Shown here: positions 36,225 through 43,320 of the stretch, piece after piece
Layout of the letters: every line of letters starts with the position of its first letter
How positions within the stretch are numbered: position 1 is the first letter of the stretch
Assembly: GCF_026967985.1 (NCBI RefSeq)
Contig: NZ_JAPVBJ010000011.1
Span: forward strand, 1-64,000
Length of the DNA stretch: 64,000 bases
Reading direction: 5' to 3'
Source: Modestobacter sp. VKM Ac-2984
Lineage (GTDB): Bacteria; Actinomycetota; Actinomycetes; Mycobacteriales; Geodermatophilaceae
Position numbers and translations under genes: made by a program
Notes under the pieces: generated by a model
The model's database searches: none
What the model was told of the DNA's origin: nothing
Seen by the model: only the letters and a program-made list of their open reading frames with translations

Positions 36225-36258
36225 GTTCACCGGTTGGATGACCTGGCCGACCTAGCGT
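36225..36258 (+). promoter_or_regulatory. Possible Pho-type promoter upstream of phoX
   Basis: GTTCACCGGTTGGATGACC starts at 36225 and resembles one or two weak units of the actinobacterial PhoP direct repeat (GTTCAYC-type). TAGCGT at 36253-36258 can serve as -10. The position suits phosphate-starvation activation of the phosphatase gene. The second unit is a poor match. Confidence 0.35.
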
Positions 36259-36292
36259 CTGTGGAACGTCCCCCCCGACCAGAGGACTCCCC

Positions 36293-38524
36293 ATGACGGA
36301 CATCGTCCCTGCCCGCCGCCGGCTCCTGCTGCCGCTCCTGAACTCGGTTCGGCATGGCAGCCGCAGCCACACCACGTGCTTCTACAAGTGCGGCAACGCC
36401 TGCGACGCCCCCGTGCCGAACAAGACGGACAACCCGACCATCGGCGAGGTCGTCGAGGGCGCGTTCAGCCGACGGACCATGCTGAAGGCCGCCGGGGCCG
36501 GGGCGCTGGTGGTGGCGGCCGGTCCGCTGCACGCCGCCCCGGCGCGGGCCGACGAGGCGGACCTGCTGAACTGGCGGCCGGCGCCCAACGCGCCGCTCAC
36601 CTTCGAGCCGGTCGAGCAGAACCTCCTCGACGAGCTGGTCACCGCCACGGGCTACACCTACGGCGTGGTGATGCGCTGGGGCGACCCGGTGCTCCCGGAC
36701 GCCCCGGACTTCGACGTCGACGCCCAGACGCCGGAGGCCCAGGCCATGCAGTTCGGCTACAACTGCGACTACATCGGGCTGCTGCCGCTGGACCGGAAGG
36801 GGCGGCGGGCGCTGCTGGTGGTCAACCACGAGTACACCGACGAGCAGCTGATGTTCGCCGGCGTGGCCGACGAGGAGGCGCCGACCACCGAGGTGCAGAA
36901 GCGCATCGCGATGATGGCCCACGGCATCTCGGTGGTGGAGCTGCGTCGGGAGGGCAACGCAGGCAACTGGCAGCCCGACCGGCGGGGGAAGCGCAACCGT
37001 CGCATCACGGCGGTGACGCCCTTCGAGCTGACCGGCCCGGTGGCCGGCTCGGAGTACGTGCAGACCAGCGCCGACCCCGCGGGCCGGCACGTCCTCGGGA
37101 CGCTGAACAACTGCGCCGGCGGGATGACGCCGTGGGGCACCACCCTGCACGGTGAGGAGAACTTCAACCAGTACTTCGGGGCGTCGGCCGCGATCGCCGA
37201 GGACCCGAAGGAGCCACGGTGGTCCCGCTACGGGATCTCCACCGAGGAGCCCCCGGGCCGCCGGTGGGACGAGATCGACCCCCGGTTCGACATCGTCGCG
37301 GAGCCCAACGAGGCGAACCGCTTCGGCTACGTCGTGGAGCTCGACCCGTACGACCCCACGTCCACCCCGAAGAAGCGCACCGCCCTCGGTCGCTTCAAGC
37401 ACGAGGGCGCCAACGTCCAGATCGCCGAGGACGGCCGGGTCGTGGCGTACTCCGGTGACGACGAGCGGTTCGACTACATCTACAAGTTCGTGTCCAAGGC
37501 GCGTTACCGGCCCGGCATCGACCGTGCGTCGCGGGCGCACAACATGACCCTGCTGGAGGAGGGCGACCTCTACGTCGCGCGCTTCACCGGCGACTCGCCG
37601 CCGGAGCAGATCGACGGCCTGGCGAGCGTGCCGGCCGACGGGGAGTTCGACGGCACCGGCCAGTGGATCCCGTTGGTGAAGGACGGGCAGTCGATGATCC
37701 CGGGGAAGTCGGTGCCCTGGGTGCTCACCTTCACCCGGCTGGCCGCTGACCGGCTGGGCAAGGAGCTGGACGCCAACGGCGACTTCCCCGACCCGGCGGC
37801 CCCGGTGGTCCTCGACCCGTCCCAGCTGCCCACCCGGATGGACCGGCCCGAGGACATCCAGGTGAACCCGGTCAACGGCCGGGTCTATGCGGCACTGACC
37901 AACAACTCCCAGCGCGAGGTCGCCGACGAGCCGAACCCGGTGTCCCGGTCCTTCGCCTTCGACGTCGAGGACGGCACCTACGAGGAGCGGGCCGGCAACC
38001 GCAACGGGCACGTCCTGGAGTGGCTGGAGACCGACGGGATCGCCGGGGACGACTTCTACTGGCGGGTGTTCATCGTGGCCGGTGACCCGGAGACCCCCGG
38101 GACGTACTTCGCCGGCTACGACAAGAGCCAGGTCAGTGCGCTGTCCTGCCCGGACAACCTGGAGTTCGACCTGTCCGGCAACCTGTGGATCTCCACCGAC
38201 GGGAACGTGCTCTCCACCCGGAACCGGGAGGTCGGCACCTACGCCGGGACCAACGACGGGCTCTTCGCCGTGCCGACGGCGGGACCGGAGCGCGGTCACC
38301 TCAAGGCGTTCCTCACGGTGCCGATCGGTGCGGAGTGCAGCGGGCCGCTGATCACGCCGGACTCCCGCTCGGTGTTCGTCTCGGTGCAGCACCCCGGGGA
38401 GACCGCCGGGTCGACGCGTGAGTCGCCGTCGAGCGCCTGGCCGGACCAGCTGGCCGAGCGGCCGTACCCGCGCCCCAGCGTGGCGGTCGTCTTCCGGACC
38501 GACGGCGGTCGGATCGGCAGCTGA
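36293..38524 (+). CDS. phoX: PhoX-family alkaline phosphatase, Tat-exported
   Basis: A 743-residue protein with AGAGGA before the ATG. It starts with a conserved cytoplasmic segment containing TCFYKCGNACDAP. The Tat signal SRRTMLKAAGAGALVVAAG follows near residue 60, and the PhoX (DUF839) domain fills the rest: FGYNCDYIGLLPLDRKGRRA, VNHEYTDEQLMF, HGISVVELRREG, NNCAGGMTPWGTTLHGEENF and CPDNLEFDLSGNLWISTDG. PhoX enzymes are calcium/iron-dependent phosphomonoesterases releasing phosphate outside the cell. It is monocistronic and is followed by a strong hairpin. Confidence 0.9.
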   Translation: MTDIVPARRRLLLPLLNSVRHGSRSHTTCFYKCGNACDAPVPNKTDNPTIGEVVEGAFSRRTMLKAAGAGALVVAAGPLHAAPARADEADLLNWRPAPNAPLTFEPVEQNLLDELVTATGYTYGVVMRWGDPVLPDAPDFDVDAQTPEAQAMQFGYNCDYIGLLPLDRKGRRALLVVNHEYTDEQLMFAGVADEEAPTTEVQKRIAMMAHGISVVELRREGNAGNWQPDRRGKRNRRITAVTPFELTGPVAGSEYVQTSADPAGRHVLGTLNNCAGGMTPWGTTLHGEENFNQYFGASAAIAEDPKEPRWSRYGISTEEPPGRRWDEIDPRFDIVAEPNEANRFGYVVELDPYDPTSTPKKRTALGRFKHEGANVQIAEDGRVVAYSGDDERFDYIYKFVSKARYRPGIDRASRAHNMTLLEEGDLYVARFTGDSPPEQIDGLASVPADGEFDGTGQWIPLVKDGQSMIPGKSVPWVLTFTRLAADRLGKELDANGDFPDPAAPVVLDPSQLPTRMDRPEDIQVNPVNGRVYAALTNNSQREVADEPNPVSRSFAFDVEDGTYEERAGNRNGHVLEWLETDGIAGDDFYWRVFIVAGDPETPGTYFAGYDKSQVSALSCPDNLEFDLSGNLWISTDGNVLSTRNREVGTYAGTNDGLFAVPTAGPERGHLKAFLTVPIGAECSGPLITPDSRSVFVSVQHPGETAGSTRESPSSAWPDQLAERPYPRPSVAVVFRTDGGRIGS

Positions 38525-38535
38525 GTCGAGGAGGA

Positions 38536-38570
38536 CGGGACCCCGGCCGCGCTCCGCGGCCGGGGTCCCG
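38536..38570. terminator. 16-bp perfect hairpin after phoX
   Basis: CGGGACCCCGGCCGCG (38536-38551) pairs with 38555-38570 around a CTC loop, directly after the phoX stop and before the convergent dehydratase gene. It is a good bidirectional terminator candidate. Confidence 0.8.
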
Positions 38571-38586
38571 CCTCAGCGGCCCGGCC

Positions 38587-38880
38587 TCAGCCGGGGAAGA
38601 GCACGTCCACCCGGCGGGCGAGCTCCAGGTCCAGCTCGGTCAGCCCACCGGCAGAGTGGCTGACGACGGCGAGCCGCACCGTCGTCCAGCGCAGGTCCAT
38701 GTCCGGGTGGTGGTCCAGCTGCTCGGCGACGTCGGCGACCACGCTGATCGCCTCGACCGCCGCGCGGAAGGTCGGCAGCTGCAGCGTGCGTTCGATGCCG
38801 TCCGGGCCGCCGGTCCACAGCGGCAGCCGGGACAGCTCGGTGGCGACGTCGTCGGGGGAGAGGCGCGGCGGGCGGGGCAC
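38587..38880 (-). CDS. Pterin-4a-carbinolamine dehydratase
   Basis: A 97-residue protein, the usual size of the family, from GTG 38880. The active-site block is present: AEQLDHHPDMDLRWTTVRLA with the histidine pair, then SHSAGGLTELDLELARRVD. It dehydrates 4a-hydroxytetrahydrobiopterin after aromatic amino acid hydroxylation, or may help molybdopterin-related proteins in bacteria lacking a hydroxylase. No hydroxylase gene is nearby. It lies just downstream of cysH on the same strand, 24 bp away, and could be read through from the sulfur operon. Confidence 0.88.
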   Translation of the reverse strand: MPRPPRLSPDDVATELSRLPLWTGGPDGIERTLQLPTFRAAVEAISVVADVAEQLDHHPDMDLRWTTVRLAVVSHSAGGLTELDLELARRVDVLFPG

Positions 38881-38903
38881 CCGCTCATCCTGGCGCGCTC
38901 AGC

Positions 38904-39617
38904 TCACGTGTGCAGGCCGCACTCGACCTTGTTCTTGCCGGCCCAGCGGCCGGCGCGCGGGTCCTCGCCCGGGGCGACCGGGCGGGTGCAGGGCGCGCAG
39001 CCGATCGAGGCGTAGCCGATCTCCGACAGCGGGTTGACCGGCACCTGGTGCTCGGCGATGTAGGCGTCCACGTCGTCCTGTGTCCAGGCGGCGAGCGGGT
39101 TGACCTTCACCATGCCGCGCTTGGCGTCCCAGTCGACGACCTTGGTGCCGGTCCGGGTGGCCGACTCGTCGCGGCGGACGCCCGAGCCCCAGGCGGTGAA
39201 GCCGGCCAGCGCCTGCGCCAGCGGCTGGACCTTGCGCATCGAGCAGCACAGGTCGGGATCGCGCTCGTAGAGCTTCGCCCCGTGCTCAGCGTCCTGCTCG
39301 GCGACGGTGCGCGGCGGCTGGACGTTGTGCAGCGTGATCGGCAGGACGCTGGTGATCCAGTCGCGGGTGCCGATCGTCTCGGCGAAGTGGTACCCGGTGT
39401 CCAGGAAGACGACGTTCACCCCGGGGACGGCGCGGCTGGCCAGGTGTGCCAGCAACCCGTCGGCCATGGAGGAGGTGATGGCGAAGGACTCGCCGAACGT
39501 CTCCCCGGCCCAGGTGAGCACGGCCAGCGCCTGCTCGACGGGGTCGGTGATGCCCGCGAAGCGCGCATCGGCCTCCGCCGCGAGCTCCGGCGTCGGCGTG
39601 GTGATGGCGATCGTCAT
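38904..39617 (-). CDS. cysH: Phosphoadenylyl/adenylyl-sulfate reductase
   Basis: A 237-residue protein from ATG 39617. Features are SFAITSSMADGLLAHLASRA (nucleotide site), VFLDTGYHFAETIGTRDW, the iron-sulfur cysteines in DLCCSMRKVQPL and GCAPCTRPV, and the catalytic Cys in the terminal ECGLHT. The CC...CxxC set indicates a [4Fe-4S] enzyme acting on adenosine 5'-phosphosulfate, as in other actinobacteria. It makes sulfite, which SirA reduces to sulfide. Overlaps the zinc-ribbon gene as ATGA. Confidence 0.93.
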   Translation of the reverse strand: MTIAITTPTPELAAEADARFAGITDPVEQALAVLTWAGETFGESFAITSSMADGLLAHLASRAVPGVNVVFLDTGYHFAETIGTRDWITSVLPITLHNVQPPRTVAEQDAEHGAKLYERDPDLCCSMRKVQPLAQALAGFTAWGSGVRRDESATRTGTKVVDWDAKRGMVKVNPLAAWTQDDVDAYIAEHQVPVNPLSEIGYASIGCAPCTRPVAPGEDPRAGRWAGKNKVECGLHT

Positions 39618-39784
39618 GGGTTCCGCACCCCCGTTCCGGTCAGCCGCAGGGTGAAGGTCCGCAGGCAGGCACCGCAGTGCCAGCCGGTCGATTCGTCACC
39701 GTGCGGGGTCAGGTCCTCTTCGCCGCAGTACGGACAGTGGAACGGTGGCAGCTGCCGCGTCCTTCCGGCTGTGCTGTCTGTCAC
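39614..39784 (-). CDS. 56-aa zinc-ribbon protein in the sulfite reductase operon
   Basis: GTG 39784 to TGA 39614. The protein is VTDSTAGRTRQLPPF, then HCPYCGEEDL, a short loop with HGDESTGWH, CGACLRTFTL and a Thr/Gly-rich end. Two CxxC pairs 21 residues apart define a small zinc ribbon or rubredoxin-like knuckle. It overlaps sirA by GTGA and cysH by ATGA, so all three are translated in series. Small genes in this place are known between sulfite reductase and cysH genes in Streptomyces. The role is unknown; an assembly or electron-transfer aid is one guess. It is easily missed by gene finders. Confidence 0.8.
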   Translation of the reverse strand: MTDSTAGRTRQLPPFHCPYCGEEDLTPHGDESTGWHCGACLRTFTLRLTGTGVRNP

Positions 39785-41460
39785 ACCAGCCACTCGTCGT
39801 CCGCCCGGGCGACGTAGGCGGCGAACCGCTCGCCGGGCTCACGACGGTCCAGGTAGCCGCGGAGCACCCGCTCGCAGTAGTCCGCCGTCTCGTCCTTGGT
39901 GATCTTGTGACCGCGGAACTTGCGGCCGAACGAGGCATCGACGCCGAGGTGACCGCCCAGGTGGACCTGGAAGCCCTCGACGCTCTCGCCCTCGGCGTTG
40001 CGGACGATCATGCCCTTGAAGCCGATGTCGGCGGTCTGGAACCGGGCGCAGCTGTTCGGGCAGCCGTTGACGTTGATCCCGATCGGCTCGTCGAACTCCG
40101 GCAGCCGGCGCTCCAGCTCGGCGTAGAGCTCCTGGGCGTGCTGCTTGGTCTCGACGATCGCGAGCTTGCAGAACTCCAGCCCGGTGCAGGCCATGGTGCC
40201 GCGGCGGAAGGCGCTCGGGCGCACCAGCAGGTCGTGCTCGGCCAGTGCGTCCACCAGGTCCTCGACCCGGTCGTCGGGGACGTCCAGGATGACCAGCTTC
40301 TGCTGCGTCGTGGTCCGGATCCGCCCGCCCTGGGTGCCGTACTCCTCGGCCAGGTCGGCGATCCGGGTGAGCAGCGTGCCGCTGATCCGGCCGGTGCGCA
40401 GCGCGAAGCCCAGCGCGTTGTTGCCGTCCTTCTGCTTGCTGACCCCGACGTGGTCGCGCTGGTCGTGCTTCGCCGGGGCCGGGGCCGGGCCGTCGGGCAG
40501 CTCGGCGTGCAGGTACTCGTCCTGCAGCACCTGGCGGAACTTCTCCGGGCCCCAGTCGGCCATCAGGAACTTGATCCGGGCGTGGTTGCGGGACCGGCGG
40601 TAGCCGTAGTCCCGGAAGATCGAGGTGCACGCCGCCCAGACGCCGGTGACCTGGTCGGGGCGGACGAAGACGCCGATCCGCTTGGCGAACATCGGGTTGG
40701 TCGACAGGCCGCCGCCGACCCACAGGTCGTAGCCGGCCTCGCCGGCGGAGTTCACCACGCCGACGAAGGAGACGTCGTCGATCTCGGGCTCGGTGCAGTG
40801 GTCGACGCAGCCGGACATCGACGTCTTCCACTTGCGCGGCAGGTTGCTGAACTGTGGGTCGCCCAGGTACTTCGCGACCGTCTCGGCCAGCACCTCGGAG
40901 GCGTCGATCACCTCGTCCTCGAGGATGCCTGCCATCGGGCAGTTCAGCATCACGCGCGGCACGTCGCCGCAGGCCTCCATCGTGCTCAGGCCGACCGATT
41001 CGAGCCGCCGCCAGATCTCCGGCACGTCCTCGATCCGGATCCAGTGGTACTGGACGTTCTGGCGGTCGGTGACGTCGGCGACGTCCCGGCCGAACTCGGT
41101 GCTGATCCCGCCGAGGACCCGGAGCGACTCACTGGTCAGCGCCCCGCCGTCGATCCGGGCCCGCATCATGAAGTACGAGTCCTCGAGCTCCTCGGCCTCC
41201 AGCACGGCGGTCTTGCCGCCGGGGATGCCCTGCGCCCGCTGGGTGTACAGGCCCATCCAGCGCATCCGCCCGCGCAGGTCGCCGGGGTCGATGCCGTCGA
41301 AGCCGGTGTGCGCGTAGATGTCCAGGATTCGCTGGCGGACGTCCAGGCCGTCGGAGTCCTTCTTCATCCGCTCGTTCGGGTTCAGCGGCTCGCGGTAGCC
41401 CAGCGCCCACTGGCCCTGTCCGCGGACGGGGCGGTTGCTGCTGCGGGTGGGGGTCGACAC
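39781..41460 (-). CDS. sirA: Ferredoxin-dependent sulfite reductase (NirA/SirA type)
   Basis: A 559-residue protein from GTG 41460. It has the duplicated siroheme reductase plan, with GGISTEFGRDVADVTDRQNVQ in the first half. The siroheme-[4Fe-4S] cysteines sit in ACTGLEFCKLAIVETK and NGCPNSCARFQTADIGFKG near residues 430-485. Together with cysH in the same operon this indicates assimilatory sulfite reduction to sulfide, using ferredoxin, rather than nitrite reduction. A leader-peptide gene precedes it by about 93 bp. Its stop overlaps the zinc-ribbon gene start. Confidence 0.93.
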   Translation of the reverse strand: MSTPTRSSNRPVRGQGQWALGYREPLNPNERMKKDSDGLDVRQRILDIYAHTGFDGIDPGDLRGRMRWMGLYTQRAQGIPGGKTAVLEAEELEDSYFMMRARIDGGALTSESLRVLGGISTEFGRDVADVTDRQNVQYHWIRIEDVPEIWRRLESVGLSTMEACGDVPRVMLNCPMAGILEDEVIDASEVLAETVAKYLGDPQFSNLPRKWKTSMSGCVDHCTEPEIDDVSFVGVVNSAGEAGYDLWVGGGLSTNPMFAKRIGVFVRPDQVTGVWAACTSIFRDYGYRRSRNHARIKFLMADWGPEKFRQVLQDEYLHAELPDGPAPAPAKHDQRDHVGVSKQKDGNNALGFALRTGRISGTLLTRIADLAEEYGTQGGRIRTTTQQKLVILDVPDDRVEDLVDALAEHDLLVRPSAFRRGTMACTGLEFCKLAIVETKQHAQELYAELERRLPEFDEPIGINVNGCPNSCARFQTADIGFKGMIVRNAEGESVEGFQVHLGGHLGVDASFGRKFRGHKITKDETADYCERVLRGYLDRREPGERFAAYVARADDEWLV

Positions 41461-41553
41461 GTCAGTCGTTCTCCTCTGCGCCGGCACGGGAGCGTGCGCG
41501 ACGCGGCCGGGTGTGGGTGCAGCAGGGAGGCTGCGGGGGAGCGGTGGCCGTGG

Positions 41554-41640
41554 TCAGCGCGCGGCGCGACACGCGGCGCTGGAGACCCGCGCCAGATCGA
41601 CGTGCAGGCGCTCCACGAGGAGGGCGCCGCAGTCCGTCAC
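41554..41640 (-). CDS. Sulfur-operon leader peptide (LHVDLxRVSSAxCR type)
   Basis: A 28-residue reading frame: V-T-D-C-G, then ALLVERLHVDLARVSSAA and C-R-A-A-R before TGA. The RLHVDLxRVxSAxCR core is the known signature of actinobacterial putative leader peptides upstream of sulfur-assimilation genes. Slow decoding of the late cysteine codon is thought to control the downstream operon. It ends 93 bp before sirA. GTG 41616 gives a shorter 20-residue version. No strong ribosome-binding site is visible, so the mRNA may begin at the start codon. Confidence 0.75.
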   Translation of the reverse strand: MTDCGALLVERLHVDLARVSSAACRAAR

Positions 41641-41691
41641 GGTTCGATCGTGCCACACGTACGGCCTCGGGGCTCGGGACCGCTGCGGCGG

Positions 41692-42174
41692 TCACTCCGC
41701 GGCCGGGACGCCGAAGGAGCGCCAGGCGCTCTCCAGCTCGATCATCTCGGCCACCGACGGCGGCATGGTGCCGTCGACGACGTCGGCCAGGGTCACGTTC
41801 TCCAGCACCCGGCGGTAGGCCTCGCGGGCCGCCACCCACACCGAGGCCAGCGACTCGGCCGCCCCCGGGTACTCGACGTCCTCGGGGCGCTGCCCGTGCA
41901 CCTCGGCGAGGAACCCCTGCTCGACCCGCATGACCCGGGCGATGGAGATCTCCGACGGTGGCATCGCCAGGCGGTAGCCGCCCTCCCGGCCGCGCTGGCT
42001 GGTCACCAGCCGGGCGTGCTGCAGGTCGCCGAGGATGGCCTGCAGGAAGCGGGCCGGGATGCCCTGCGCCTGGGCGATCCGCTCGGAGGTGAGCGAGCCG
42101 GGCGCCACGGCGGCCAGTTCGACGGCAGCGCGGACGGCGTAGTCGACCCGGGCAGAGATGCGCACGACGGCCAT
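41692..42174 (-). CDS. Rrf2-family transcriptional regulator
   Basis: A 160-residue protein from ATG 42174. The N-terminal winged helix reads ISARVDYAVRAAVELAAVAP, IAQAQGIPARFLQAILGDLQ and VTSQRGREGGYRLAMPPSEI, the classic Rrf2 pattern. The three cysteines of IscR/NsrR are absent, so no iron-sulfur cluster; that is the CymR-like type, which in Firmicutes controls cysteine metabolism. It lies 51 bp upstream of the sulfur leader peptide on the same strand, so control of sirA-cysH is a reasonable inference. Confidence 0.88.
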   Translation of the reverse strand: MAVVRISARVDYAVRAAVELAAVAPGSLTSERIAQAQGIPARFLQAILGDLQHARLVTSQRGREGGYRLAMPPSEISIARVMRVEQGFLAEVHGQRPEDVEYPGAAESLASVWVAAREAYRRVLENVTLADVVDGTMPPSVAEMIELESAWRSFGVPAAE

Positions 42175-42201
42175 CCTGCCGTGTCTGGGACGCTGCTCCC
42201 C

Positions 42202-42966
42202 GTGTTCCAGCTGCGGTTCACCACCTTGGTGGAGGCACCTCTGACCGTCGCCTTCGACGTGGCCCGGTCCCTGGGTCGCCCGTGGCCGGCCCCGCTGCAG
42301 GAGGTCGTCTCCGAGCGGCCCTGGCGCGACGTCCAGGTGGCGGCCCCGGGCAGCGGCTGGCGGGCCCTGGTCCACACCCGTTCCTTCACCGCCACCGCAG
42401 CCGGCACGCTGGTGACCGATCAGGTCGAGGTGGAGGCGGCGCTGCCGGGCCGGCTGGGCGCCCTGGCCGCCCGGGCGGTGCTGCGGCGCCGCGTCGTCCG
42501 GGCGATGCAGGCCCACCTGGACGCGTACGCGTCCGCAGCAGCGCAGCGGGCGCGGGAGGTGACCCAGGTGGTCGGGGCCGCGTTGGTCGACGACCGGCGG
42601 CGGGTGCTGGTCGCCCAGCGGGGCTCGGGGTCGCTGGCCGGGCTGTGGGAGTTCCCCGGCGGGAAGGTCGAACCGGGGGAGTCGGAGTTGTCGGCGTTGG
42701 TCCGGGAGTGCCGGGAGGAGCTCGGCGTCGGCATCTCGCCCCGGTCCTTCCTCGGGGAGGTGCCGCTGGACGGCGTCGTCGCCGGCGGCGTGCCCGGCGC
42801 CTCGACCCTGCGCGTCTGGTGGGGCCGGATCACCGCGGGTGAGCTGGTCGCCCACGAGCACAGCGAGCTGCGCTGGCTGGGGTCCGACGAGCTGGAGGAG
42901 CTGGCCTGGATCCCTGCCGATCGCCCGCTGCTCCCCGCCGTGCGCGCGCTGCTGGCCGGCGTCTGA
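42202..42966 (+). CDS. SRPBCC-like domain fused to a Nudix hydrolase (MutT-like)
   Basis: A 254-residue protein from GTG 42202; GTG 42181 would add seven residues. Residues 1-105 look like an SRPBCC-type domain (FQLRFTTLVEAPLTVAFDVA, WRALVHTRSFTATAAGTLVT, DQVEVEAALPGRLGALAARA). Residues 120-250 are a Nudix hydrolase with an intact box GGKVEPGESELSALVRE followed by CREELGV, and the MutT-like start VVGAALVDDRRRVLVAQRGS. It may sanitise oxidised nucleotides such as 8-oxo-dGTP. The fusion is unusual. The long open frame upstream is antisense to the sulfur operon and not part of it. Confidence 0.82.
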   Translation: MFQLRFTTLVEAPLTVAFDVARSLGRPWPAPLQEVVSERPWRDVQVAAPGSGWRALVHTRSFTATAAGTLVTDQVEVEAALPGRLGALAARAVLRRRVVRAMQAHLDAYASAAAQRAREVTQVVGAALVDDRRRVLVAQRGSGSLAGLWEFPGGKVEPGESELSALVRECREELGVGISPRSFLGEVPLDGVVAGGVPGASTLRVWWGRITAGELVAHEHSELRWLGSDELEELAWIPADRPLLPAVRALLAGV

Positions 42967-43320
42967 CGCCCGGCTGGGGAGGACGGGCAGCGCGCACGCT
43001 GCGTGAGCAGGGCAGGACGGCGCCATGATCGCCTGTCCCGAACCTGCGTCGCACGACCGGAAAGTCTGCGGTCCAGAGCCCCGTGTTGCCGAGAAGTTCC
43101 AGTCCGCTCACGGTGGTCCTTTGCACAGGTCACAAAATGATGACGGCCGTGGACGGCCTCTTCCGGCTCTGCCTAGGGTTCGGCCGTTGCGCTTGTCGGA
43201 AAGCGATTCGTCAGCTGGATGACAGCGCGTGTTCATGTACGAGCCCAGTCCGCCCGGCGATCCCCGGTCGGTCAGACCTGATCGTCCCCCCGCACTCGCG
43301 GGTCGAGGAGGCAAGCGAAC
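42967..43320 (+). other. Promoter region of the peptide ABC operon
   Basis: No gene is supported in these 354 bases. They are less G+C-rich than the neighbours and should hold the promoter of the substrate-binding protein gene. TAGGGT at 43174-43179 is a possible -10 and TTGCAC at 43121 an isolated -35-like word, but their spacing does not match. GAGGAGG near 43,303 serves as ribosome-binding site for the GTG at 43321. Confidence 0.4.

Noticed and set aside
36227-38392. Minus-strand frame of 721 codons opposite phoX
   Set aside because: It is repetitive H/R/V/G-rich shadow translation without domains; phoX on the other strand has full family motifs.
39745-42966. Plus-strand open frame of over 1,000 codons
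   Set aside because: Its first 800 codons are antisense to sirA, cysH and the Rrf2 gene, which are clearly real. Only the last 254 residues (SRPBCC-Nudix) are coding.
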